Assembly: GCF_018070325.1 (NCBI RefSeq)
Contig: NZ_JAGPXY010000014.1
Span: forward strand, 47,304 to 111,303
Direction of reading: 5' to 3'
Origin: Micromonospora sp. H61
GTDB taxonomy: Bacteria > Actinomycetota > Actinomycetes > Mycobacteriales > Micromonosporaceae
DNA: 64,000 nt
Part shown: piece after piece, positions 17,961-25,863 of the stretch
How the letters are laid out: each line of letters starts with the position of its first letter
Numbering within the stretch: the stretch's first letter is position 1
Made by a program: the position numbers and the translations under genes
Notes under the pieces: generated by a model
What the model was told of the DNA's origin: nothing
Database searches by the model: none
Seen by the model: only the letters and a program-made list of their open reading frames with translations

Positions 17961-18692
17961 ATGATCGGAATGGTGCTCGCGGCCGGAGCGGGACGACGGC
18001 TGCGCCCGTACACCGACACCCTGCCCAAGGCTTTGGTGCCGGTGGACGGCGAGACGACGATCCTGGACATCGCGCTGGGCAACCTCGCCGAGGTAGGGCT
18101 CACCGACATCGTGATCGTCGTCGGCTACGCGGCGGACGCGGTCCGCGAGCGGCAGGCCGAGCTGGAGAAGCGGTACGCGGTCACGCTCACCCTGGTGCAC
18201 AACGACAAGGCCGAGGAGTGGAACAACGCCTACTCGCTCTGGCTCGCCCGGGAGTACTTCGCGCGCGGCGTGCTGCTGGTCAACGGGGACACCGTGCACC
18301 CGGTGAGCGTGGAGAAGACCCTGCTCGCCGAGCGTGGCCCGGGCATCCTGCTGGCCGTGGACACCCTCAAGCCGCTGGCCGAGGAGGAGATGAAGACCAC
18401 CTTCGACGCCGCCGGCCAGCTCACCCGGATCACCAAGATCATGGACCCGGGCGAGGCCTACGGCGAGTACATCGGCGCGACGCTGATCGAGCCGCAGGTC
18501 GCCGACGCCCTCGCCGACGCGCTGGAGGCGACCTGGCGACGGGACCCGAACCTCTACTACGAGGACGGCTACCAGGAGTTCTCCGACCGGGGCGGGGAGG
18601 TGCGGGCGGCGCCGATCGGTGACGTCCCGTGGGTCGAGGTCGACAACCACGCCGACCTGGCCCGCGCGCGGGAGATCGCGTGCCGCTACTAG
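17961..18692 (+). CDS. Sugar/polyol-phosphate nucleotidyltransferase (IPCT/LicC-like)
   Basis: The product has 243 residues. The N-terminal signature VLAAGAGRRLRPYTDTLPKALVPVDG holds the G-x-G-x-R loop and the PK catalytic Lys. VGYAADAV, EEWNNAYSLW and LLVNGDTVH (metal-binding Asp) follow. The NNxYSL motif is shared with phosphocholine and inositol-1-phosphate cytidylyltransferases, so CTP is the likely donor. It heads a tight three-gene set with an Fe-dependent dehydrogenase (13-base overlap) and a CDP-alcohol phosphotransferase. Together these would make a polyol phosphate, activate it and transfer it. ATG 17961 follows AGGGAGGATGTCGCG. Confidence 0.82.
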   Translation: MIGMVLAAGAGRRLRPYTDTLPKALVPVDGETTILDIALGNLAEVGLTDIVIVVGYAADAVRERQAELEKRYAVTLTLVHNDKAEEWNNAYSLWLAREYFARGVLLVNGDTVHPVSVEKTLLAERGPGILLAVDTLKPLAEEEMKTTFDAAGQLTRITKIMDPGEAYGEYIGATLIEPQVADALADALEATWRRDPNLYYEDGYQEFSDRGGEVRAAPIGDVPWVEVDNHADLARAREIACRY

Positions 18693-19747
18693 CTCGGAGC
18701 GTCCTCACCCCGCTGCACATCGACGTGCGACGCGGGGCGGTCGCCGACCTGGGCGCGATCCTGGCCGACGGGCGGATCTCCTCCGGGGGCGACGTCGCGG
18801 TGGTGGTCGGCCCGGGTCAGGGTGCCCAGATCGCGGAGCTGATCCGACCGTCGCTGCGCTCGGCGGACGTGTTCACCGTCTCCGGCGGGACGCTGGACGC
18901 CGCCGACGACCTGGGCGGCAAACTTCGCGCCCGGTCCTACGACGCGGTGGTCGGCATCGGCGGCGGCAAGACCATCGACGTGGCCAAGTACGCGGCGACC
19001 CGCCGGGGGCTGCCGATGGTGTCGGTGGCGACCAGCCTCGCCAACGACGGGATCGCCTCCCCGGTGGCCAGCCTGATCACCGACGGGATCAAGGGCTCCT
19101 ACGGCGTACACATCCCGATCGGGGTGATCGTCGACCTGGACTTCGTGGAGAGCGGCCCGGACCGGCACAACCGGGCCGGCATCGGCGACGTGATCAGCAA
19201 CATCAGCGCGCTGGCCGACTGGGAGCTGTCCCGACAGGTACGCGGTGAGCCGGTCGACGGGCTGGCCGCGTCGCTCTCGCGGGCGGGCGCCGAAGCGGTG
19301 CTCAACCACCCGGGCGACATGAGCGACGACGCCTTCGTGATCGTCCTCGCCGAGGCGTTGATCTCCAGCGGTCTGGCGATGGCTGTCGACGGCACCAGCC
19401 GTCCGTGCAGCGGCGGCTGCCACGAGATCATGCACGCTGTCGACTCGCTCTTCCCGGGGACCGCCTCGCACGGCGAGCTGGCCGGGCTGGGTGCGCTGTT
19501 CTGCACCTGGCTGCGCGGAGATCTCCGCCGCTTCCGGGAGATGTCGGCCTGCCTCACCCGGCACGGCCTGCCCCGGCTCCCCTCCGAGGTGGCGCTCACC
19601 GACGACCAGTTCATCGAGGCGGTCCAGTTCGCGCCGCGTACCCGGCCGGACCGGTACACCATCCTCGAACACCTGGCACTGTCGCCTACCGAGACCCGGG
19701 AACGGCTGGCAGACTACGCCGGTGCAATCCGCGACCAGCTTGGCTGA
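18680..19747 (+). CDS. Iron-containing alcohol dehydrogenase, sn-glycerol-1-phosphate dehydrogenase-like
   Basis: The product has 355 residues from GTG 18680. The NAD-binding loop GIGGGKTIDVAKYAA, the TSLANDGIASPVAS segment (Asp metal ligand), SGGCHEIMHAVD and TASHGELAG (His ligands) match the G1PDH/AraM branch of the iron-alcohol dehydrogenase superfamily. This branch reduces DHAP to sn-glycerol-1-phosphate, the enantiomer used in archaeal lipids. Start and stop overlap both neighbours (13 and 26 bases), so expression is coupled. The exact ketone substrate is inferred from family only; an inositol- or other polyol-phosphate substrate is possible. Confidence 0.8.
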   Translation: MPLLARSVLTPLHIDVRRGAVADLGAILADGRISSGGDVAVVVGPGQGAQIAELIRPSLRSADVFTVSGGTLDAADDLGGKLRARSYDAVVGIGGGKTIDVAKYAATRRGLPMVSVATSLANDGIASPVASLITDGIKGSYGVHIPIGVIVDLDFVESGPDRHNRAGIGDVISNISALADWELSRQVRGEPVDGLAASLSRAGAEAVLNHPGDMSDDAFVIVLAEALISSGLAMAVDGTSRPCSGGCHEIMHAVDSLFPGTASHGELAGLGALFCTWLRGDLRRFREMSACLTRHGLPRLPSEVALTDDQFIEAVQFAPRTRPDRYTILEHLALSPTETRERLADYAGAIRDQLG

Positions 19748-20441
19748 CCCCCGTCCCACCGTCGCCGACTTCCACCGGGTGAACCGGGGCGGCGGCCTGT
19801 TCAGCGAGTCGATCAGCCAGTGGCTGGGGGCCGTCTTCGCGCTCGTCGCCCAGCGGCTCGGGCTGCGACCCACAGCGTTGACAATCACCAACCTGGTGCT
19901 CGGGCTGGCCACCTCGGTCACCGTGGTGGCGCTCGCCGGCCCGGTCGCCGCCGGGGACGTACCGGCCTGGGTGGTCGGTCTGCTCGCCCTCATCGGCTGG
20001 CAGGTGGCGTACTCCCTGGACTGCGCGGACGGGCAGCTGGCCCGGGTGACCGGCCAGGGCAGCGCGGCCGGCGCGCGTGTCGACGTGCTCTGCGACGTGG
20101 CCGCGCAGATCGCCCTGGTGGCAGCACTAGCCGCCACCGCCGTGGCGCAGGAGCCGTCCACGCCGACCTGGCTCGTGGCGACCTTCGCGGGCACCTGGAT
20201 GGTCAACCTGGTGACGTCGGTGATGCAGGCCGGCCCGAACGCGGCCAGCATGGTCACCTCGACCTCGCTGCCGGTGCGCCTGGTGAAGCTGGTCCGCGAC
20301 TACGGCGCTGTGGTCTTCGTGGCCGCCGTGGTGCTCGCCGTGGCCCCCGCGCTGGTCCTCTGGGTGATGGTCGCCTTCACCATCGTCAACGGCGGCTTCC
20401 TGCTGGCGAGCATCGCCTTCTCCGCCCGCGCCTCCTGGTAA
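19722..20441 (+). CDS. CDP-alcohol phosphatidyltransferase-family membrane enzyme
   Basis: The product has 239 residues from GTG 19722 (TTG 19740 is an alternative). It has five to six TM helices. The CDP-OH-P motif is intact: DCADGQLARVTGQG...GARVDVLCD, giving D-x2-D-G-x2-A-R ... G-x3-D-x3-D. It transfers a phospho-alcohol from a CDP-alcohol to an acceptor hydroxyl in or at the membrane. Being last in the nucleotidyltransferase/dehydrogenase/transferase operon, it probably uses the CDP-polyol made by the first two enzymes. The acceptor (lipid, sugar or second polyol) is unknown. Confidence 0.85.
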   Translation: MQSATSLADPRPTVADFHRVNRGGGLFSESISQWLGAVFALVAQRLGLRPTALTITNLVLGLATSVTVVALAGPVAAGDVPAWVVGLLALIGWQVAYSLDCADGQLARVTGQGSAAGARVDVLCDVAAQIALVAALAATAVAQEPSTPTWLVATFAGTWMVNLVTSVMQAGPNAASMVTSTSLPVRLVKLVRDYGAVVFVAAVVLAVAPALVLWVMVAFTIVNGGFLLASIAFSARASW

Positions 20442-20466
20442 CGAAGGGTCCCTACTGACGCCTTCG
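20442..20466. terminator. Candidate hairpin terminator between convergent genes
   Basis: CGAAGG (20442-20447) pairs with CCTTCG (20461-20466), and an inner GTC/GAC pairing extends the stem around a short loop. It sits exactly in the 33-base gap between the CDP-alcohol transferase and the first TPR gene. Confidence 0.5.
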
Positions 20467-20474
20467 CGCTGCCA

Positions 20475-21608
20475 TCACGATCCCGAAGGCAGCTCGGTCC
20501 CGCCGTCTTGCGCGCATTGACGGCGGAGTTGTTCGAGGACGGCGGTGTCGGCTTCGAGGTCGGGGTGGTCGACCTGCCGGTCGAGGTCGACGACGTGTTC
20601 GAGTTCCCGGATCGCCTGGTCCAGGTCACCGCCCGCCTGGTGGACGATCGCGATGTTGTACCGGGTGACGGCTTCGCTAGCCCGGTCACCGACCTCCCGC
20701 TGGATGGGCAGGGCCTGGTGGAAGTGGTCCAGGGCCCGCTGCCGATCACCCAACCCGTCGTACACGCCGCCGATGTTGTTCAGGGTGCCGGCTTCGCCGG
20801 CCCGGTCACCGACCTCCCGCCGGATGGGCAGGGCCTGGTGGTAGTGCTCCAGAGCCCGCTGCCGATCACCCAACCCGATGTACGCGAGGCCGATGTTGTT
20901 CAAGGTGGTGGCTTCGCCGGCCCGGTCACCGACCTCCCGCTGGGTGGGTAGGGCCTGGTGGAGATGGTCGAGGGCCCGCTGCCGATCCCCCAACCCGATG
21001 TACGCGAGGCCGATGTTGTTCAAGGTGGTGGCTTCGCCGGCCCGGTCACCGACCTCCCGCTGAATGGGCAGGGCCTGGTGGAAATGGTCGAGGGCCCGCT
21101 GCCGATCACCCAACCCGATGTATGCGCCGCCGATGTTGTTCAAGGTGCCGGCTTCGCCGGCCCGGTTAGCGACCTCCCGCTGGATGGGCAGGGCCCGGTG
21201 GAAGTGGTCCAGGGCCCGCTGCCGATCCCCCAACCCGATGTACACGCCGCCGATGTTGTTCAGGGTGCCGGCTTCGTTGCCCCGGTCGCCGGCCTGCTGG
21301 TACATGGTCAGGGCCTGCTGAAAGTCCTCCAGCGCCGGCCAGGGCCGACCGGTCGACGACCGCGCCCAGCCACGTTGGTAGAGGGCGGTGGCATTCAAGC
21401 CCAGGGTCAGGGTCGCGGTGGCCATGGCCTCGACCGCCGCGAACCGCGAGGTACGCAGCCACACCCGACACACCCGGGCACCGGCATCGCGGGCGATCAG
21501 CGGCTGCTGACCGGCGACAGCAAGCCGATGCACCTCCACATGTCGGGCGACGGCAGTCGCCGCAGCGTGGGTGACGGGACGCAATGGTGACGGTTCTCGA
21601 CCCTCCAT
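20475..21608 (-). CDS. TPR-repeat protein A, divergent partner of the CHAT module
   Basis: The product has 377 residues from ATG 21608 (the frame is open to 21680). An N-terminal helical segment (VEVHRLAVAGQQPLIARDAGARV) precedes a degenerate repeat, five near-identical 40-residue TPR/Kinesin-light-chain-type repeats (consensus NNIGxxYIGLGDRQRALDH) and one diverged final repeat (YNIAIVHQAGGDLDQAI). No catalytic domain is present, so it should be a scaffold or sensor binding protein or peptide ligands. It is a paralogue of the gene at 24511-25707, in opposite orientation on the other side of the EACC1/CHAT genes. The two share nearly identical DNA at both ends but differ in the middle (NNI/IG here, TNI/DR there). 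Confidence 0.82.
   Translation of the reverse strand: MEGREPSPLRPVTHAAATAVARHVEVHRLAVAGQQPLIARDAGARVCRVWLRTSRFAAVEAMATATLTLGLNATALYQRGWARSSTGRPWPALEDFQQALTMYQQAGDRGNEAGTLNNIGGVYIGLGDRQRALDHFHRALPIQREVANRAGEAGTLNNIGGAYIGLGDRQRALDHFHQALPIQREVGDRAGEATTLNNIGLAYIGLGDRQRALDHLHQALPTQREVGDRAGEATTLNNIGLAYIGLGDRQRALEHYHQALPIRREVGDRAGEAGTLNNIGGVYDGLGDRQRALDHFHQALPIQREVGDRASEAVTRYNIAIVHQAGGDLDQAIRELEHVVDLDRQVDHPDLEADTAVLEQLRRQCAQDGGTELPSGS
20691..21290 (-). repeat. Five tandem 120-bp repeats encoding TPRs (array A)
   Basis: Exactly five 120-nt units each encode a 40-residue repeat. A diverged sixth unit follows at 20571-20690. High DNA identity between units makes copy-number change by unequal recombination likely. 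Confidence 0.85.
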
Positions 21609-21905
21609 GCCCGATGAACCTCGCTCTTCCTGCTGCTCCCGGTTGCCGACTCGGCGTGTCCAGGGATCGGACCGCGGCACACCATGGCCGTACGGCGAGG
21701 GTGTGGGTCGTCATTGTTCTTCCCACGATGGCCGGGACTTGGTCAGCGAGTCGGAAACCCGTCAGCCGGGTTTACCGAGCGGCCTCAGGACGCGAATAAA
21801 CGTACAGTAACCGCCAAGGTCCACCCGTTGATCGCCTGGCCTGAGCCAGAGATCGGCGCTCCTGGGCCGGCTTGACCAGGCGCATCAGGGGGAGGGGTGC
21901 GGGCG
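21609..21905. promoter_or_regulatory. Divergent promoter region of TPR A and the EACC1-CHAT operon
   Basis: These 297 bases separate divergent starts and are less GC-rich than the surroundings near 21790-21820, where AATAAACGTACAGTAA could include a -10 element (TACAGT, 21803-21808). A hairpin of AAACCC and GGGTTT (21755-21760 and 21768-21773) lies in the TPR A leader. No consensus -35 was found. The first 72 bases are an open extension of TPR A. Confidence 0.4.
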
Positions 21906-22235
21906 ATGGGAAACGCCACAGTGGAGGTGTCCGGCGCGCAGGCCGCGAGCTGGGCGGCGGAGCTGCGGGCCGCGCTGATCGGGGCCATGGGGCCGGACGA
22001 CAGCGTGTCGCCAGTGCAGGTGCAGCGATCGGCCGAGATGGTGATCGCGGTCATCGGGCTTGTGTTCTCCGGGGTCGGGGTGGCCAAGACGATCACCGAG
22101 TGGTGGAGCGCCCGCCGCCGGGAAGGTGCTGCGGTGACCGTGCTGCTGCCGGACGGCACCCGGATCGAGCTGGCCGAGGGTAGCCAGGCTCAGCTGGAGA
22201 TCGCCATGCGGCAGGAAGGCACCTGGCCGCACTGA
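21906..22235 (+). CDS. EACC1-like (effector-associated constant component) small membrane protein
   Basis: The product has 109 residues from ATG 21906, well spaced after the GGGGGAGG site (an upstream GTG at 21897 is too close to it). Order: a short N-terminal strand/helix (VEVSGAQAASWAAELRAAL), an acidic linker, one hydrophobic helix (AEMVIAVIGLVFSGVGVAKTI), the interfacial EWWSARRR, then a small beta region VTVLLPDGTRIELA. This architecture is what I recall for EACC1, a non-enzymatic component paired with proteases, caspases and CHAT effectors in actinobacterial NTPase-based conflict systems. It lies 27 bases before the CHAT gene and is probably its membrane-tethered partner. Family assignment is by eye. 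Confidence 0.65.
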   Translation: MGNATVEVSGAQAASWAAELRAALIGAMGPDDSVSPVQVQRSAEMVIAVIGLVFSGVGVAKTITEWWSARRREGAAVTVLLPDGTRIELAEGSQAQLEIAMRQEGTWPH

Positions 22236-22262
22236 ACCGACCACCACGACGGGGACGGGCCG

Positions 22263-24521
22263 ATGAGCACCTTCGAACTGGTGGTCTTCCCGCAGACCTC
22301 CGATCATTACGAGTTGCGGCTGTCCGTCGACGGCGCGCCGCCCCAGACCCGCAGTCTGGACAGGGCTGCGGTCGATGAGCTGATCACGCTGGTGCAGCGT
22401 GACTACAGCAGTGACGCCAACGCACAGCGGGTGTACGGCGCGGTCCGGCTAGCTGAGCTGGGGGCGAGGCTGGCGGAGTTCCTCGACGGCGACCAGCGAT
22501 GGCTGACCCCGATCCTGGCCCATCCTGCCGGGGCGGTGTTGCGGATCAGCGCCGAGGAGCGGTTGCGGCACCTGCCTTGGGAACTGCTCGCCCGGGAGGG
22601 CACGTTCCTGACCGTGGCAGGGCGGGCACCGCTGTTGCCGGTTCGAGCGGTCGGCACCCACGCAGCACTGACCAGCCCAGTCACGCCGAACAACCGGCCG
22701 TTGCGGGTGTTGTTCATGGCAGCCTCGCCCGAAGGCGTCGAGCCGGTGCTCAACTTCGAGGCCGAGGAGACCGCGATCCTGGCCGCGACCCGACGGACCG
22801 GCACCGATCTGGTGGTCGAAGAGAGCGGCACCCTGGCAGGGCTCCGGTTCCTGAGCCGCGACTACGGGCCCGACCACTTCGATGTGCTGCATCTGAGCGG
22901 GCACGCCACCACCGACGGCGGGGAGCCGGTCTTCGTGGTGGAGGACGAGTTCGGCGGGCGCGCCAAGGCGACGGCCGACCAGATCGCCCAGGCGATGCAG
23001 GGACACTGGCCGAGACTGGTGTTCGTTTCCGGCTGTCTGACCGCTGACGCCCCTGGTGGTGGGGTTTTCCCGTCGATGAGCGAGAGCCTGGTCGACGCTG
23101 GCGCCCCTGCGGTGCTGGGCTGGGCGCTACCGGTGGGGGACGTCTCCGCCACCGATTTTGCCGCAGCTCTCTACCGGGCACTGGCCGACGGCGGATCGTT
23201 GGACCAGGCCGTCATCGAGGCCCGCCGTCACCTGTTCCACGACAAGAAAAGCAACTACTGGCATCTGCTCCGGGTCTATGCCGACCGGTCCCCGCTGACG
23301 TCCCTCGTCACGCCGCTGCACACCCGGGACCGCAGACAGTCGCAGGTGCGCGCCGCCGACCGGCAGTTCCTGGACCCGCAAACCCAACTGTCCCGGGTCG
23401 CGTCCCGCGCCGAGTTCGTCGGCCGACGGCGGATCATCCAGCGCTGTCTGCGCGCCCTCCGGCAACCCGCCGACACCCCCGGCGCGGCGCAGGGCCTGCT
23501 GCTGGCCGGCATGGGTGGGCTCGGCAAGAGCAGCCTCGCCTCCCGGCTCCTGGAACGCATGCCCACCCACCAGCATGTCGTCTGGTACGGCCGGGTCGAC
23601 GCCATCAAGTTCCGCGAGCTGACCAGCAAGATCCGCTTCGACAGCGTCGAGCAGTCCGAGGAGGCCGGCAGGCTTCTCGACAACGAGCAGATTCCGCTCC
23701 CGACCCGGCTGCGGTACCTGCTCGACGCCGACGGGCTCCTTGGCAGAACACCCTGCCTGTTCGTGTTCGACGACTTCGAAACCGGCAACCTCGACATCCG
23801 CGACGACGGCAGCCGCGTGCTCGCCCCGGCGATGGCCGAGATCCTGCCCGCCCTACTCGCCGCGATCCGCGACACCGGCAGCCCGAGCCGCGTCATCATC
23901 ACCAGCCGCTACCGCTTCCCCGCCCCGGCCGGCACCACCATCGCCGTCGCGGCTCTGGAGACCCTCAGCCCCGTCGAGCAGACCAAGAAGATCGCCAATC
24001 TGGTCAACCTGCGCCCCGAATCCACTATCGACCCGGCCATCCGGGACCGGGCGATCGAGGCCGCGGCGGGCAATCCCCGCCTGCTCGACTGGCTCAACCG
24101 GATCGTCAGCGATCCCACCCTCGACATCGACGGCCTGCTCACCGCCATCGAGAACGAGACCGACAGGTTCCGACGCGAGACGGTGCTGGCCGACAACCTG
24201 CTCGACTCCCAGCCCCTCGAACTCCGCCGCATGCTCGCCAGGATCAACGTCGTCGAACTACCCGTACCCGCCGCCACCGTCCACGCAATGCACCAACACC
24301 CCTACGCCGATCGGCACATCCAGCGGGCCGTCCAACTCGGCCTGCTCGAAGAGGGCATCGACCCCGAGACCCGCCAGCCCCGCTACTACGTTTCCAACAT
24401 CCTGCACCCTCTCGTCCGCCCCCTGATCACCGACGACGAACACACCGAGGCATGCGCCGCCGCCGCCCAGTCCCTCTATCAACTCTGGGTCCTCAACCCC
24501 GCCGGTTCCAATGGCCGCTGA
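22263..24521 (+). CDS. CHAT-domain cysteine protease fused to a STAND/NB-ARC-type ATPase
   Basis: The product has 752 residues. An N-terminal region (1-130, with LRHLPWELL) leads into a CHAT peptidase (about 140-340) with the catalytic His214 in HLSGHAT and Cys258 in VFVSGCLT, so the caspase-like dyad is complete. A P-loop ATPase follows (about 385-640): Walker A GMGGLGKSS (Lys422), Walker B LFVFDDF (Asp503/504) and the STAND-type VIITSRY sensor. The last 110 residues look winged-helix-like. There are no TPRs in the chain; instead the stop overlaps the start of a separate TPR gene by 11 bases. STAND proteins oligomerise on ligand binding, and here this would activate the protease. It is probably a regulated cell-suicide or conflict effector with its EACC1 and TPR neighbours. 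Substrate and trigger are unknown. Confidence 0.85.
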   Translation: MSTFELVVFPQTSDHYELRLSVDGAPPQTRSLDRAAVDELITLVQRDYSSDANAQRVYGAVRLAELGARLAEFLDGDQRWLTPILAHPAGAVLRISAEERLRHLPWELLAREGTFLTVAGRAPLLPVRAVGTHAALTSPVTPNNRPLRVLFMAASPEGVEPVLNFEAEETAILAATRRTGTDLVVEESGTLAGLRFLSRDYGPDHFDVLHLSGHATTDGGEPVFVVEDEFGGRAKATADQIAQAMQGHWPRLVFVSGCLTADAPGGGVFPSMSESLVDAGAPAVLGWALPVGDVSATDFAAALYRALADGGSLDQAVIEARRHLFHDKKSNYWHLLRVYADRSPLTSLVTPLHTRDRRQSQVRAADRQFLDPQTQLSRVASRAEFVGRRRIIQRCLRALRQPADTPGAAQGLLLAGMGGLGKSSLASRLLERMPTHQHVVWYGRVDAIKFRELTSKIRFDSVEQSEEAGRLLDNEQIPLPTRLRYLLDADGLLGRTPCLFVFDDFETGNLDIRDDGSRVLAPAMAEILPALLAAIRDTGSPSRVIITSRYRFPAPAGTTIAVAALETLSPVEQTKKIANLVNLRPESTIDPAIRDRAIEAAAGNPRLLDWLNRIVSDPTLDIDGLLTAIENETDRFRRETVLADNLLDSQPLELRRMLARINVVELPVPAATVHAMHQHPYADRHIQRAVQLGLLEEGIDPETRQPRYYVSNILHPLVRPLITDDEHTEACAAAAQSLYQLWVLNPAGSNGR

Positions 24522-25707
24522 CGCAAGGGACCTCGCCCGATGGGTCGAGGTGCACCGGCTTGCTGTCGCCGGTCAGCAGCCGCTGATCGCCCGCGATGCC
24601 GGTGCCCGGGTGTGTTGGGTGTGGTTGCGTACCTCGCGGTTCGCGGCGGTCGAGGCCATGGCCACCGCGACCCTGACCCTCGGCCCGGACGCCCGCGCCC
24701 TCTACCAACGTGGCTGGGCGCGGTCGTCAACCGGTCGGCCCTGGCCGGCGCTGGAGGACTTTCAGCAGGCCCTGACCATGTACCAGCAGGCCGGCGACCG
24801 GGGCAACGAAGCCAGCACCCTCACCAACATCGGCCACGTGTACTACAGGTTAGGAGATCGGCATCGGGCCTTGGACCACTATCACCGAGCGCTGCCTATC
24901 CAGCAGGAGGTCGGTGACCGGGCCGGCGAAGCCACCACCCTCACCAACATCGGCGGCGTGTACGACAGGTTGGGTGACCGGCAGCGGGCCCTCGACCACT
25001 ACCACGAGGCCCTACCCACCCAGCGGAAGATCGGTGACCGGGCCGGCGAAGCCGCCACCCTGACCAACATCGGCAGCGTGTACGACAGGTTGGGGGATCG
25101 GCAGCGGGCCCTCGACCACTATCACCAGGCCCTACCCATCCAGCAGGAGATCGGTCACCGGACCGGCGAAGCCACCACCCTCACCAACATCGGCCACGCG
25201 TACGACAGGTTGGGTGACCGGCAGCGGGCCTTGGACCACTACCACGAGGCCCTACCCATCCAGCAGGAGGTCGGTGACCGGGCCGGCGAAGCCACCACCC
25301 TCACCAACATCGGCAACGTGTACGACAGGTTGGGTGATCGGCAGCGGGCCTTGGACCACTACCACCAGGCCCTACCCATCCAGCGGCAGGTCGGTGACCG
25401 GGCCGGCGAAGCCACCACCCTGAACAACATCGGCGGCGTGTACGACGCGTTGGGTGACCGGCAGCGGGCCCTGGACCATTACCACCAGGCCCTGCCCATC
25501 CGGCAGGAGGTCGGTGACCGGGCCGGCGAAGCCGTCACCCGGTACAACATCGCGATCGTCCACCAGGCGGGCGGTGACCTGGACCAGGCGATCCGGGAAC
25601 TCGAACACGTCGTCGACCTCGACCGGCAGGTCGACCACCCCGACCTCGAAGCCGACACCGCCCTCCTCGAACAACTCCGCCGACAACGCACCCTGCCTAA
25701 CACCTGA
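24511..25707 (+). CDS. TPR-repeat protein B, coupled to the CHAT-ATPase gene
   Basis: The product has 398 residues. An N-terminal segment (VEVHRLAVAGQQPLIARDAGARVCWVWL) is nearly identical to that of TPR A. Six canonical 40-residue repeats (95-334, consensus TNIGxxYDRLGDRQRALDHYHxAL) and one diverged repeat follow. The C-terminus (LEADTALLEQLRRQ) again matches TPR A. The ATG at 24511 lies inside the end of the CHAT gene (11-base overlap), so the two are co-translated and probably form one complex. The TPR superhelix would be the ligand- or target-recognition part of a split CHAT-NTPase-TPR receptor. This role is inferred from the common fused CHAT/STAND/TPR architectures. Confidence 0.83.
   Translation: MAADARDLARWVEVHRLAVAGQQPLIARDAGARVCWVWLRTSRFAAVEAMATATLTLGPDARALYQRGWARSSTGRPWPALEDFQQALTMYQQAGDRGNEASTLTNIGHVYYRLGDRHRALDHYHRALPIQQEVGDRAGEATTLTNIGGVYDRLGDRQRALDHYHEALPTQRKIGDRAGEAATLTNIGSVYDRLGDRQRALDHYHQALPIQQEIGHRTGEATTLTNIGHAYDRLGDRQRALDHYHEALPIQQEVGDRAGEATTLTNIGNVYDRLGDRQRALDHYHQALPIQRQVGDRAGEATTLNNIGGVYDALGDRQRALDHYHQALPIRQEVGDRAGEAVTRYNIAIVHQAGGDLDQAIRELEHVVDLDRQVDHPDLEADTALLEQLRRQRTLPNT
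24793..25512 (+). repeat. Six tandem 120-bp repeats encoding TPRs (array B)
   Basis: Six 120-nt units in frame; a diverged seventh runs 25513-25632. There is one unit more than in array A. Most units share long identical stretches such as GACCGGCAGCGGGCC. Confidence 0.85.
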
Positions 25708-25863
25708 GCGCTGAATGAACTCTCGGCAGATCCGGGTGCCTGGGCTTCGACTGGCGCGTCCCACCTTGATCGACTCGGGCGGGGCAAAGTGGGGGTATCG
25801 ACAGTGCGGGAGCCGAGGCCGCCCCGGCAAGCAAGGTTGAGCGGGAGCAAGTAGGCCGGGGGG

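Noticed and set aside
20691..25512. CRISPR-like periodicity of direct repeats
   Set aside because: The 120-bp units are in frame, code for TPRs, and have no unique spacers or cas genes.
20475..25707. Mobile element carrying the CHAT module
   Set aside because: No integrase, transposase, tRNA target or terminal inverted repeat other than the TPR genes themselves was seen, and base composition matches the surroundings.
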